NCBI RefSeq assembly: GCF_016802865.1 | Contig: NZ_JAEVHM010000052.1 | Span: forward strand, 1 to 32,340 | From: Micromonospora parastrephiae | Lineage (GTDB): Bacteria; Actinomycetota; Actinomycetes; Mycobacteriales; Micromonosporaceae | DNA: 32,340 nucleotides | Direction of reading: 5' to 3' | Shown: positions 16,879-25,365 of the stretch, in pieces | Numbering within the stretch: the first letter of the stretch is position 1 | Layout: every line of letters begins with the position of its first letter | The notes under the pieces: generated by a model | The model's input: the letters and a program-made list of their open reading frames with translations, nothing else | Told to the model about the DNA's origin: nothing | Databases searched by the model: none | Translations under genes and position numbers: made by a program

Positions 16879-17718
16879 GTGACACGACCGTCGGATGTGC
16901 CCGAGAGTCGAGGTGCCGACCGCATCGACACCACGGTGGTGCACCCGGCCCGCCGCTACAACTACTGGTTGGGCGGCAAGGACAACTTCGCCGTCGACCG
17001 GGAGTCCGGCGACCAGATCGCCGCCGTCTACCCGGGCGTGCGCACCCTCGCTCGGGAGAACCGGGCCTTCCTCGGCCGGGCGGTGCGGTTCCTCGCCCGG
17101 GAAGCCGGTGTCCGGCAGTTCCTCGACATCGGCACCGGCATCCCGAGCGCCGACAACACCCACGAGGTGGCCCAGTCCGTGGCCCCGGAGTCCCGGGTGG
17201 TCTACGTCGACAACGACCCGATGGTGCTGGTCCACGCCCGTGCGCTGCTGACCAGCGACCCGGCCGGCGCCACCGCATACCTCGACGCCGACCTACGCGA
17301 CCCGGAGAAGATCCTCGCCGATCCGCAGTTGCACACCACACTGGACCTGTCCCGACCGGTGGCCCTGGTGCTGGTCGCCGTGACGCACTTCCTCACCGAC
17401 GACGACCGCCCCCACGAGCGGGTCGCCCAGCTGCTCGATGCCCTGCCCTCCGGGAGCTGGCTGGCCCTGACCCACTTCACCACCGACCACATCCCCGCCG
17501 AGATCGTCCAACGGATGGAGGCCGAGTTCACCGCCGGACGGATGAAGCAGGACGCCGTGTCCCGCGACCGCGCCGAGTTCGCCCGCTTCTTCACCGGACT
17601 CCAGCTGGCCGACCCGGGCATCGTCCCGGTCACCGAGTGGCGGCCGCAGGCGCCACCGGCGCAGCGACCGCCCCTGGCCGACGCTTCCATCTACGGCGCG
17701 GTGGCCCGCAAGCCCTGA
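16879..17718 (+). CDS. DUF574-family SAM-dependent methyltransferase
   Basis: A 279-residue cytoplasmic protein of the S-adenosylmethionine methyltransferase family abundant in actinomycetes (DUF574, Methyltransf_19). The family signature HPARRYNYWLGGKDNFAVDR is at about 22-41. The SAM-binding glycine loop is FLDIGTGIPSADN at 81-93, and the acidic end of strand two is VVYVDNDPMV. The length is normal for the family. GTG 16879 has GGGGAGG five bases before it. The gene stands alone, divergent from the ThuA fusion and convergent with the small secreted protein, and a strong hairpin follows. Targets of this family are mostly unknown; many genomes carry dozens of copies. Confidence 0.92.
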   Translation: MTRPSDVPESRGADRIDTTVVHPARRYNYWLGGKDNFAVDRESGDQIAAVYPGVRTLARENRAFLGRAVRFLAREAGVRQFLDIGTGIPSADNTHEVAQSVAPESRVVYVDNDPMVLVHARALLTSDPAGATAYLDADLRDPEKILADPQLHTTLDLSRPVALVLVAVTHFLTDDDRPHERVAQLLDALPSGSWLALTHFTTDHIPAEIVQRMEAEFTAGRMKQDAVSRDRAEFARFFTGLQLADPGIVPVTEWRPQAPPAQRPPLADASIYGAVARKP

Positions 17719-17756
17719 CGGGACCAGCTCGCAGCCGAGTGGGGTGCTCCGGGACG

Positions 17757-17789
17757 CCACGGCGGGGCGATCATCTCGCCCCGCCGTGG
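17757..17789. terminator. Bidirectional terminator between methyltransferase and secreted-protein genes
   Basis: CCACGGCGGGGCGA and TCGCCCCGCCGTGG form a perfect 14-bp stem around a five-base loop (TCATC). It is located between convergent stops at 17718 and 17813. Confidence 0.88.
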
Positions 17790-17812
17790 TCCTGCTCACC
17801 GCGTCGGCAGGG

Positions 17813-18406
17813 TCAGTTGCCGGCTGGCGGCGCCGTCAGCTCGGCGTGTCGCACCCGGTAGTCCCCCTGCGTCACCGTGGCGAACGCGGCCGGCGCGAGG
17901 CAGGTACCGATTCGGCTCGGGCCCCACTCGCCCGCCTCGTTCTGGTCGGCGCTCGCCGACCAGGTGAAACCGACCCGGTCACGGTTGCGGCCGCCGTCCT
18001 GCACGCTGAAACCGACGCGCTTGCCGAGGAAGTCGCTGGCCTGCTCGTCCGCGCGGGTGACGATGGCGGTGAGGGTCGCATGACCAGGGCTGGTGATCAT
18101 GCAGTCGACTGCCGCCTCGAACCGTACGGTGATGCCCTGCGTGGCCAGCCGGTGCGAGACCCGCACCGTACCGGTCGCGTCCGCCGGCGAGCCCTTCTCC
18201 CCGCCGGGGAGCGGAATTGGACGGCTGTACGGCGCCGACCGGACGTCGAAGGCGAACGACCGCACGTCGTCGTCCTGCCCGTACGGTAGGACGAACTCCG
18301 CCGAGCCGGTGACCCGCGCCGGGCTGCGGTCCGCGGCTCCGGCCGGTGCCCCCGCCGCCGCGATGACGGCCGCGGCGACGATTCCCCATCCGAGTGTTCT
18401 GCGCAT
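17813..18406 (-). CDS. Small secreted protein of unknown function
   Basis: A 197-residue protein with a clear Sec signal peptide (MRRTLGWGIVAAAVIAAAGA, likely cleavage after PAGAA near residue 25). The mature part has no membrane segment and two cysteines (VDCMITS and IGTCLAP) that may form a disulfide. Its alternating polar/hydrophobic pattern suggests a beta-sandwich (EFVLPYGQDDDVRSFAFDVR, VGFSVQDGGRNRDRVGFTW). ATG 18406 is preceded by GGGAGGAAG. I do not recognise the family. The gene is separate from its neighbours: the LysR gene ends 158 bp upstream. Confidence 0.85.
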   Translation of the reverse strand: MRRTLGWGIVAAAVIAAAGAPAGAADRSPARVTGSAEFVLPYGQDDDVRSFAFDVRSAPYSRPIPLPGGEKGSPADATGTVRVSHRLATQGITVRFEAAVDCMITSPGHATLTAIVTRADEQASDFLGKRVGFSVQDGGRNRDRVGFTWSASADQNEAGEWGPSRIGTCLAPAAFATVTQGDYRVRHAELTAPPAGN

Positions 18407-18564
18407 GTTCTTCCTCCCGATTCGGCCACGGTGTCGCGGCCCTGCGATACCTCCACGGTCAGGGATGCGCGACGAAGATTGATCCCCTCCGAGGGGGAAG
18501 GAGCTACCTCGCCTACGGGAGCGGGCGTCACCGCGACGGCAGGAGACGCCGGGGCAGGTGTCCG

Positions 18565-19521
18565 TCAACGTCGGGGGCGTTCGGTGGTCTCGCGTGGTGG
18601 TGCCCAGGATGGACGCCAGGTTGTCGGGGGAAGCGGCGCCAGGCTTGCGAAGTGGTCGATGACCGCCCGCAGGCCGGGGTGGGGGTTCGCTCGGGGGAGG
18701 ACGAGCGAGAGCGGATAGGCGAGCGTCGGATTCACGATCGGGATGCGGCGCAGGTCGTGGTTCGTCGGCCAGATGTACCGGTCGCGTGAGCCCACCAGGG
18801 TTGCCACGTCGGCGGAGTCCGCGAGGATGTCGAGGAGCACCTCGTTGCCGAAGTTCGGGCCCGCCGCGTCGACGCGGAGGTCGAAGTCGGTGGCGAGCTG
18901 ATCGTAGAAGTCCGCCCATTCGCTTCCCGGCGCGATACCCGGCACCCAGATCCGGTGCTGACGCAGCTGGGACGGAGTCAGCGTTCGTGCCGAGGCGAGC
19001 GGGTGCCTCGGGCCGACGAGGAGTTCCAGCGGGGAGTCGAACGCGTGGATCATCCGCACGTCGCGCGGCAGGGTGGCCGGGTCGGTGACCGAGCGGAACG
19101 AGGCGTCGATGTCGCCGGCCTGCACGGCGGCGACCACCGCGCGCGGGTCGTTGACCCGTAGCGTCACCACGTCGAGGTCGGTGCCGGGGTGCGACCGCCA
19201 GTAGTCGTGCAGGACGACGGCCTGCGCGGATCGCAGGCCGAGAACATCGATCCGAAGGGCCCGCGAGCCCGGTCTGATCGCGGCGACGGCGCGATCGACG
19301 CCCGTGACGACGCTCCGGGCGTGCGGAAGGAAGGCTTGCCCGTCGAGGGTCAGCTCGACCCCACGGGCGGTACGGGTGAACAACCGGACGTCGAGTTCGC
19401 GTTCGAGGGCCGCGATCCGCTTCGACACGGCCTGTTGCGTCACGCCCAGCTCGTCGGCCGCGTGTTGCAGCTGGCCGAGTTCGGCCGCGCGGACGAACGA
19501 CCGTACCGCCTCGGTATCCAC
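18565..19521 (-). CDS. LysR-family transcriptional regulator
   Basis: A regulator of 318 residues from GTG 19521; an in-frame GTG at 19542 would add seven (MRTHNGS). The N-terminal winged helix-turn-helix reads AVRSFVRAAELGQLQHAADE, then LGVTQQAVSKRIAALERELD and VRLFTRTARGVELTLDGQAF, all standard for LysR. The remaining ~230 residues form the periplasmic-binding-like effector domain. GTG 19521 is preferred because typical family members begin a few residues before the first helix, although neither start has a strong ribosome site. The gene is divergent from an MFS exporter gene with repeated CGGTTGT half-sites between them, so it probably controls that exporter. The inducer is unknown. Confidence 0.9.
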   Translation of the reverse strand: MDTEAVRSFVRAAELGQLQHAADELGVTQQAVSKRIAALERELDVRLFTRTARGVELTLDGQAFLPHARSVVTGVDRAVAAIRPGSRALRIDVLGLRSAQAVVLHDYWRSHPGTDLDVVTLRVNDPRAVVAAVQAGDIDASFRSVTDPATLPRDVRMIHAFDSPLELLVGPRHPLASARTLTPSQLRQHRIWVPGIAPGSEWADFYDQLATDFDLRVDAAGPNFGNEVLLDILADSADVATLVGSRDRYIWPTNHDLRRIPIVNPTLAYPLSLVLPRANPHPGLRAVIDHFASLAPLPPTTWRPSWAPPRETTERPRR

Positions 19522-19539
19522 TGATCCATTATGCGTCCG

Positions 19540-19629
19540 CACAACCGATGGTTGTGACTCGCCCGAAGCTCGGTTGTTTGCTCCCGTGCTGGCGCGGCCG
19601 GTGTGATGCCAGACCCGAACATCGGTTGT
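19540..19629. promoter_or_regulatory. Divergent LysR/MFS control region with a palindrome and repeated half-sites
   Basis: CACAACCGATGGTTGTG at 19540-19556 is a 17-bp inverted repeat with perfect 7-bp arms. The half-site CGGTTGT recurs at 19571-19577 and as ATCGGTTGT at 19621-19629, just before the ribosome site of the MFS gene. Several half-sites between divergent regulator and target genes are typical of LysR control. Confidence 0.6.
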
Positions 19630-19643
19630 CGCGAGGGAGTCGC

Positions 19644-20873
19644 ATGCGCGTGCGGTTGGGGCGCAACTTCGGTTGGCTGTGGTCGGCCTACGCCGTCAGC
19701 ACGTACGGCACGTGGATCGCCTTCGGCGCGTTCCCGCTGATCGCGGTTCGAGTGCTGCACTCGTCGGCGTTCGCCGTGTCGCTCCTGGCGGCGGTCGGGC
19801 TTGCCGTCGCGGCGATTGTCGCGTTCCCGCTCGGGCCGTGGGTCGAGCACCGAGCCAAGCGTCCGGTGCTGGTCGCGATGGACCTGGTCCGGTTCGTCGC
19901 GATGGCGAGCGTTCCGGTCGCGTACGCCCTGGGCCTGCTGTCGTACGGCCAACTGCTGGTCGTCTCGGTCGTCTCCGGTACCGCGAGCATCGCCTTCGCC
20001 GCCGCATCCGGCGCGTACCTGAAGTATCTCGTCAGGGGCGACCACCTCCTGGTGGCGAACGGGAGATTCGAGGGTACGAACTGGGTGGCGACCGCGGCGG
20101 GCCCGCCGCTCGGTGGTGCGCTCATCGGGTTGCTCGGCCCGGTCGTCACCGTGCTGGCCGACGCCCTCAGCTACCTGCTGTCCGCGCTCGCGGTCCTGCG
20201 CGTGCGCGGAGGCGACGTCGCGTCGCCCCGCGACCGGGCCGCCCGGCTGCGCGGAACCGACCTTCTCGACGGCTGGCGGTTCATCTTCCGCGACCGCGTA
20301 CTCAGGGGTCTGTTCCTCAACTCGATCCTGGTCGGCGGCCTCATCATGGCCACCGCCCCACTGCTGTCCGTGCTCCTGCTGGGCCAGTACCACTTCCCGG
20401 CCTGGCAGTACGGTCTCGCCTTCGGCATCCCGGCGCTCGGCGGCTTCGTGGGCGCCCGTCTGTCCGCGCGCCTCGTGACCCGCCACGGCCGGCACCAGGT
20501 CATGATCGTCTCCGGTTGGCTGCGATCGCTCTTCCCGCTCGGTCTCGCGTTCGTCCATCCCGGCACAACCGGCCTCATCACCGTGATCGTCGTCGAGGGC
20601 CTGCTGATCACCTGCATGGGCATCTTCAACCCGATCTACGCGACCGAACGCCTGCAACGGACTCCGATGGACCACACCGCCCAGATCCTCAGTACGTGGA
20701 GTGCCGTCGGCAAACTCCTCCAGGCCGCCCTGATGGTGATCTGGGGCGTTCTCGCCACCCTCACCAGCCCGCTCGCCGCGATCACCATGTCCGGCGTTCT
20801 CCTGCTCGCCACCCCGCTGCTGCTGCCGAAACGGATGCGGTGGTCCGCGACCGAGCCGGTGAGCGCGAGGTGA
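19644..20873 (+). CDS. MFS transporter (MFS_3 / EntS-like exporter)
   Basis: A 409-residue membrane protein with about ten to twelve hydrophobic segments. The N-terminus LGRNFGWLWSAYAVSTYGTW and the loop FPLGPWVEHRAKRPVLVAMD are typical of the DHA3/MFS_3 group that exports drugs, macrolides or siderophores. ATG 19644 is chosen over the upstream in-frame ATG at 19548 because GAGGGA lies at 19633-19638 and the upstream 32 codons overlap the operator region. It is divergent from the LysR gene, so it is probably induced through it. The substrate is unknown. Confidence 0.9.
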   Translation: MRVRLGRNFGWLWSAYAVSTYGTWIAFGAFPLIAVRVLHSSAFAVSLLAAVGLAVAAIVAFPLGPWVEHRAKRPVLVAMDLVRFVAMASVPVAYALGLLSYGQLLVVSVVSGTASIAFAAASGAYLKYLVRGDHLLVANGRFEGTNWVATAAGPPLGGALIGLLGPVVTVLADALSYLLSALAVLRVRGGDVASPRDRAARLRGTDLLDGWRFIFRDRVLRGLFLNSILVGGLIMATAPLLSVLLLGQYHFPAWQYGLAFGIPALGGFVGARLSARLVTRHGRHQVMIVSGWLRSLFPLGLAFVHPGTTGLITVIVVEGLLITCMGIFNPIYATERLQRTPMDHTAQILSTWSAVGKLLQAALMVIWGVLATLTSPLAAITMSGVLLLATPLLLPKRMRWSATEPVSAR

Positions 20874-21001
20874 GCCGCCGATGCTCTGCCGTGGCCATGG
20901 CGCGCGGACACGCCGTCGACGAAGGGCCGGCGCTCGACGGCCTGGCCAGGGGGGCGGAGTCAGGCGCCGCCAGGGAGCGGGCGGGGCACTATCGTTCTGG
21001 C

Positions 21002-21499
21002 GTGCACATCCGTTTTGACGTCCCGGCCGATCCCGCCTACCCGGGCCGCGTGGCCGCTGCGCTCGGCAGTGTCCGGCTGCGCAGGTACGGCTACGTCGGG
21101 GCGGTGCTTGCGGCGGTCGGGGCGATCAGCCTGGTCCTCTCGCGAGAGTTCGCGTGGGGCGAGCAGATTTCGCCGCTGTGGTTGGCGATGATCGTGGGTG
21201 GCCTGCTGTCGATGCTGTACTGGCCGTGGGTGCTGCTGCGCGCCAGGCGCCGCTCCAGTCGCTACGCCGTCGAGGGCGCGTACGACATCACCGATGACAA
21301 CATCATGATGCGCAGCGGCTCGGAGTCCGGCGGCATCGCCTGGGATGGGGTCGCCCAGGTAAGGGATACCTCCGAGTTCTGGATCGTGTACGTCGGCCGG
21401 ATGCCGGCGACCGTGATCCCACGCCGGTTGATGTCCGCCGAGGATGCCGAGACATTGCGCGCCTATATGGCCGGACGTGGGCTGCTCCGACGTCGATGA
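21002..21499 (+). CDS. Small membrane protein with YcxB-like C-terminal domain
   Basis: A 165-residue protein beginning at GTG 21002. Two hydrophobic helices (about 31-48 and 58-79) form a hairpin, followed by a cytoplasmic domain with AYDITDDNIMMRSGSESGGI, AWDGVAQVRDTSEFWIVYV and VIPRRLMSAEDAETLRAYM. This is the pattern of YcxB-like proteins, of unknown role. No ribosome site precedes the start. TATCGT at 20990-20995 would place transcription at or next to the GTG, so the mRNA may be leaderless. It lies 66 bp before the next small membrane gene. It may be a neighbour rather than part of the STAND module. Confidence 0.75.
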   Translation: MHIRFDVPADPAYPGRVAAALGSVRLRRYGYVGAVLAAVGAISLVLSREFAWGEQISPLWLAMIVGGLLSMLYWPWVLLRARRRSSRYAVEGAYDITDDNIMMRSGSESGGIAWDGVAQVRDTSEFWIVYVGRMPATVIPRRLMSAEDAETLRAYMAGRGLLRRR

Positions 21500-21565
21500 A
21501 CTCACGTGGCGTAGGCCGCGGGTCGGGGCTAACACGCTGCAGATCCTCCGCGCCATACTGGGGTA

Positions 21566-21901
21566 ATGCTGAAGCGCTTCTGGCTCGTCCTTGCCGGGCT
21601 GGTGCTGCTCGCCCTCGGCGTGGTGTTTCTGGTCGTCGGGCTCGACCAGGCGGACAAGATCGCCAGTATCGTCGGTGCCGCGTGCGGGGTCCTCGGGCTC
21701 GTGCTTGGCGTGCTCGGCTCGCCCTCGGCGGGCCACACGATACGCGCCTCACGCACCGGTAAGATCCGTAACCACGCGGGCTTCGCGGTCAGTGGCATCC
21801 ACAGCACAGCCACACCCTCCGCCGATCGGGTAATCGCGCACCGGACCGGCGACGTCGAGGGCGGCGACGGGGACGCCACCACCGGCGTCCGGTTGGGCTG
21901 A
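21566..21901 (+). CDS. Two-helix membrane protein with polar C-terminal tail; candidate effector partner of the STAND ATPase
   Basis: A 111-residue protein from ATG 21566. Residues 5-25 (FWLVLAGLVLLALGVVFLVV) and about 31-51 are membrane helices joined by GLDQADK. From ~55 the tail is hydrophilic and lacks helices: IRASRTGKIRNHAGFAVSGI at 59-78, then a second HRTGDVEGGDGD. The RTG-IR-AG-AVSG pattern at 63-78 is repeated in the N-terminus of the ATPase that starts 4 bp after this stop. A close pair with a shared short motif is what known bacterial amyloid-signalling modules show. In the classical modules the effector has a Bell-type helical domain; here the effector end would be a membrane hairpin. 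There is no ribosome site, and CATACT at 21554-21559 suggests a leaderless mRNA. The function is inferred. Confidence 0.75.
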   Translation: MLKRFWLVLAGLVLLALGVVFLVVGLDQADKIASIVGAACGVLGLVLGVLGSPSAGHTIRASRTGKIRNHAGFAVSGIHSTATPSADRVIAHRTGDVEGGDGDATTGVRLG

Positions 21902-21905
21902 AACC

Positions 21906-24900
21906 ATGGCCGACAACCGGCCGGGGCCCCGGCGCGTCTCCGCCGATCGGACCGGGACGATCCGCGTGGACGCCGGCGGCTCGTCCGTCGCCGTGTCCGG
22001 TGTCGTCCTTGGCAGCATCACGATCGGCGACACCACCTATGTCCTCGACGACATCGCAACCGCACCGGCGGCGTTGCCCCGAGACCCCGTCGAGACTCCC
22101 AGCCGGCTGCTGGCCACTCATCAGCGGGCGGTCGCGTTCACCGGCCGTGAACAGGAGCTGGATGCGCTCGTCCGCTGGCGGGACGCACCCAACATCCCGT
22201 GGGCCGTCCGGCTGATCCACGGCGCTGGTGGAGAGGGCAAGACCCGGCTCGCGCTCCGGATCGCCGAGCTGTCGGTCGGGCAAGGGTGGCGGGTCGTCGA
22301 GGCCAGGCACCGATCCTCGATCGCGCCACCGGAGGGCATCGCGGCCGAGGCGGCACGGGGCGATCGGCTACTGGTCGTCGTCGACTACGCGGAACGCTGG
22401 CCGGCCGAGCACCTGCTCGGCGTCCTCGGCGACCCACTCGTACGGCGGCACGGACAGGTCCGGATCCTGCTGATCAGCCGCCAGGCCGGCGCTTGGTGGC
22501 AGGCAATCCGGCACGAGCTGAAGAAGATCACGGGCGATGTGGATGTGATCCGGCTGCAACACCTGGCCCCAGGCCGGCAGCGTGAGGCCGCTTTCGTCGC
22601 GGCGCGGGACGAGTTCGCACGTATCTTCGATGTCGAAGCGGCCGACATTCCGCTGCCGGCGAACCTGTCGGGCCCGGAGTTCGACCTGGTGCTGTCCGTG
22701 CATATGGCCGCGCTCGTTGCCGTGCACACCCGCAAGACCGGGGCGAGCGCACCCACCGGGACCGCCGGCCTGTCCACGTACCTGCTGGAGCGTGAACAGG
22801 CGGCCTGGCACGCGCTGCACCGACGTGGAGTGGTGGCCACCGCGCCGGCCGTGTTGGCGCAGACCGTAGCGACCGCGATCCTCACCCGGGCGCTGCCCGT
22901 CAAAGCGGCCATAGCGGCGCTCGGCACCGCCCGGGTCGCCGAACCGGTTGGCGCCGGGCAGGTGCTCGACGACCACAGCATCTGCTATCCCTCGGCTCAC
23001 CAGGGGGTCGTCCTCGAGCCGCTGTACCCGGATCGGCTGGCCGAGGATTTCCTCGCGCTGACCCTGCCCGGGCATCACCACGAGGACTTTCACATCCCGC
23101 CCTCGGTCGGGCACTGGGCCGGAACACTCGTGGAAACCGTGCTCAGCCCGCAGGCGCCGTGGTTGCGGGAGGGCCTGACCGTGGTCATCGAGACCGCGCA
23201 CCGGTGGCCGCACGTCGCCAAGCACCACCTCTTCCCGTTGCTGCGCCAGCAACCCGCACTCGCCGTCGCGGCGGGTGCGGCGGCCGTGATCCGGGTGGTG
23301 GAGCTGCGGGATATCGACATCGGCGTGCTCGCGGCGGTCGCGCGAGAGCTTCCGACCCGCCGCCATGTCGAGCTGGACAGCGCGGCCGCAGCTGTGAGCG
23401 AACGCCTCGCCGAGATGATGCTGGCGCAGACGACCGACCGAGCGACGAAGATGACGGTGCTCGCCGAGCTCGGGAGCCGCCTGGCCAACGCCGGGCACCT
23501 GCAGCGGGCACTGGAGGTGTCCACCCGGGCGGTCCGCCTGTGCGTCCTGCTGGACGAGCAGCACCCGGACGGCGTGCATGGCGTCCTGGCCGCCCCCGTG
23601 TACGCACTGCAGGGCTTGATGCTGCTGAACCTCGGGCGCGCGGCCGACGCGCTGGAGCCGATGCGGACCGCCGTCGCCCGGTATCGGGTGCTGGTCCGCC
23701 GTGACCGGCGGCTCCTCGCGGGCATGGCTGGCGCGCTCAGCAATCTCGCGCTCAGCTATTCGCGGGTCGGGCGTTCCCGGGAAGCGTTGTCGACCCACCT
23801 GGAGGCACTGCGCATTCGGCGTCGGCTTCATCGTCGAGGCCCCACCGGGATGGCGGACGAGCTCGCTATCTCGTTGAGCAACGTCGCCAACGAGTTCATG
23901 TCGACCGGCCGCGTCGCCGAGGCGCTCCCGGTTGCGCTCGAGGCGCTGGTGCTGCGACGGGACCTCGCCCGTGAGGCTCCGGCCACCTATCTGGTCGATC
24001 TGGCCATCTCACTCAACAACCTCGTACCGATCTACCTGGCGTTGGACCGCGTGGACGAAGCGTTCGAGCACGCGCGTCAGGTGGTCGAGATCCGCCGGCA
24101 ACTGGTCCAGGCGAACGCCACCGCGTTCGAGCCCGCGCTCGCCTCGGCGCTGTCCAACCTCGCCGGACTTCAGCTGCGCTACGGGCAGGTGGCGGAGGCG
24201 AGCCTGACGATGTCGCAGGCCGTCGATGTGTACCGCCGCCTCGCACGGGCCGATCCGGCCGCTCACGCCCTGGAGCAGGTCAACGCCACGAGCCAGCTGG
24301 CAGATTTGCTCCTGCGGACGGGTCGCCCCGCGCAGGCCCGGGACCTTGCCGCGGAGGCGCTGGCGCTGACCGGGCACGTGGCCCAGGTCGCCCCCGGCCG
24401 CCTACGGTCCGAACAGGTCGCGGCGACAACCTGCCTGTTTCGCGCGCTGTGGGACCTGGAAGAAGCGGACGAGGCGAAGCAACTCGTGACGCAACTGCTC
24501 GAACAGGCCGCGACGTGGGACGCCGATGCTCGTGTCGCGTTACGTGTCGACCTGCTCAATCGACAGCTCTCCGCCCGAGACCTCGATGCGGTGGCGCTCA
24601 CCGCGGCCGAAACCGCTGTCCGGCTGTTCCGGTCGGCCAGCCGGAACGAACCGGTGAACCTGGACTTCGCCGAAGCGCTGCTGAACCTGGGCATCAGACT
24701 TCGCGGCGTCGGGCGGCTGGCCGAGGCCCGGACGGTGCTGCGGGAGGCGGCGACGCTCGTGGACGGACCCGAGCCGGTAGGCCGACACCGGTTGATCGCG
24801 GTGAAGGTCGCGACGCTGCGCGGCATCACGGCGCTCGAATCCGTTGATGTGCAGACAGCGGTCGATAGCGCCGCACGGGCTGCCGCACTGGGCCGCACCA

Positions 24901-25085
24901 TCGCGCTGCCCGCGGGCACAGCCGACACTCTCACCCAACTGCTCGACGGGCTCCAGCAACTGTTCACAGCGGTGGACGACGCGGAGGCTACGGTGGTTGC
25001 CGGGCGCCTGCGCGGGGACGCCGCCGCCATCCGCAGTGCCCAACGTGTGCCCGACGAAGAGGAATTCCGCTTTTCCATCCTCTGA
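21906..25085 (+). CDS. STAND-type (NLR-like) ATPase with N-terminal signalling motif and C-terminal TPR repeats
   Basis: A 1059-residue soluble protein. Residues 15-44 form a Gly/Val/Ser-rich segment (RTGTIRVDAGGSSVAVSGV, then VLGSITIGD) predicted to be beta-forming, and it resembles the tail of the preceding protein. The P-loop GAGGEGKT is at 106-113 and Walker B VVVDYAER at 157-164 (Asp160). A sensor segment ILLISRQAGAWW and a helical winged-helix region follow to ~450. From ~500 to the end are many TPR-like repeats (ALSNLALSYSRVGRSREALS, SLNNLVPIYLALDRVDEAFE, ALSNLAGLQLRYGQVAEASL). STAND proteins of this plan sense a ligand through repeats, oligomerise with ATP and recruit an effector, often in anti-phage defence. 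ATG 21906 is 4 bp after the previous stop. The ligand is unknown. Confidence 0.85.
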   Translation: MADNRPGPRRVSADRTGTIRVDAGGSSVAVSGVVLGSITIGDTTYVLDDIATAPAALPRDPVETPSRLLATHQRAVAFTGREQELDALVRWRDAPNIPWAVRLIHGAGGEGKTRLALRIAELSVGQGWRVVEARHRSSIAPPEGIAAEAARGDRLLVVVDYAERWPAEHLLGVLGDPLVRRHGQVRILLISRQAGAWWQAIRHELKKITGDVDVIRLQHLAPGRQREAAFVAARDEFARIFDVEAADIPLPANLSGPEFDLVLSVHMAALVAVHTRKTGASAPTGTAGLSTYLLEREQAAWHALHRRGVVATAPAVLAQTVATAILTRALPVKAAIAALGTARVAEPVGAGQVLDDHSICYPSAHQGVVLEPLYPDRLAEDFLALTLPGHHHEDFHIPPSVGHWAGTLVETVLSPQAPWLREGLTVVIETAHRWPHVAKHHLFPLLRQQPALAVAAGAAAVIRVVELRDIDIGVLAAVARELPTRRHVELDSAAAAVSERLAEMMLAQTTDRATKMTVLAELGSRLANAGHLQRALEVSTRAVRLCVLLDEQHPDGVHGVLAAPVYALQGLMLLNLGRAADALEPMRTAVARYRVLVRRDRRLLAGMAGALSNLALSYSRVGRSREALSTHLEALRIRRRLHRRGPTGMADELAISLSNVANEFMSTGRVAEALPVALEALVLRRDLAREAPATYLVDLAISLNNLVPIYLALDRVDEAFEHARQVVEIRRQLVQANATAFEPALASALSNLAGLQLRYGQVAEASLTMSQAVDVYRRLARADPAAHALEQVNATSQLADLLLRTGRPAQARDLAAEALALTGHVAQVAPGRLRSEQVAATTCLFRALWDLEEADEAKQLVTQLLEQAATWDADARVALRVDLLNRQLSARDLDAVALTAAETAVRLFRSASRNEPVNLDFAEALLNLGIRLRGVGRLAEARTVLREAATLVDGPEPVGRHRLIAVKVATLRGITALESVDVQTAVDSAARAAALGRTIALPAGTADTLTQLLDGLQQLFTAVDDAEATVVAGRLRGDAAAIRSAQRVPDEEEFRFSIL

Positions 25086-25263
25086 TGCCACCCCGGAGTG
25101 CCGCCGTCTGGGGCGGAAACAACGCTCCGCGGGCGAAGTAGGCCGCTCCAGTCGCCATCAGCAGGGCCAGTAACGCAACGATGAGATTCGCACCGTTGAA
25201 GCCCTTGCCTTCGAGGATGTTCAGGGCCGTGACTTCCGGTAGCGGCATGCGTCCACCTGCCAT
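24988..25263 (-). CDS. Possible small single-helix membrane protein
   Basis: ATG 25263 (AGGAC ribosome-like site) opens 91 codons. The first ~57 look genuine: MPLPEVTALNILEGKGFNGA then NLIVALLALLMATGAAYFAR, a single membrane helix with a short N-terminal domain. The last ~34 codons are Arg/Gly/Pro-rich, antisense to the end of the STAND gene (to 25085), and look like non-coding shadow. The protein may end early through an indel, or the overlap may be real. I do not know the family. It could be unrelated to the STAND module. Confidence 0.4.
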   Translation of the reverse strand: MAGGRMPLPEVTALNILEGKGFNGANLIVALLALLMATGAAYFARGALFPPQTAALRGGIRGWKSGIPLRRAHVGHCGWRRRPRAGARQPP

Positions 25264-25365
25264 GATGCTGTCCTGTGTGGGCAGGCTGCAGCCTACGCAA
25301 CGCCTTCAAGGCAGCAGGGTCCCAGCGCCCCGCTGCCCTGGAGCATCCCACCGCGGAGGACACGA

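Noticed and set aside
19673..21001. N-terminal 443 codons of a plus frame leading into the YcxB-like gene
   Set aside because: They are a second-frame shadow of the MFS gene; only the part from GTG 21002 has a real protein character.
22368..23831. Minus-strand 487-codon open frame under the STAND gene
   Set aside because: Antisense shadow; the plus strand has P-loop, Walker B and TPR motifs.
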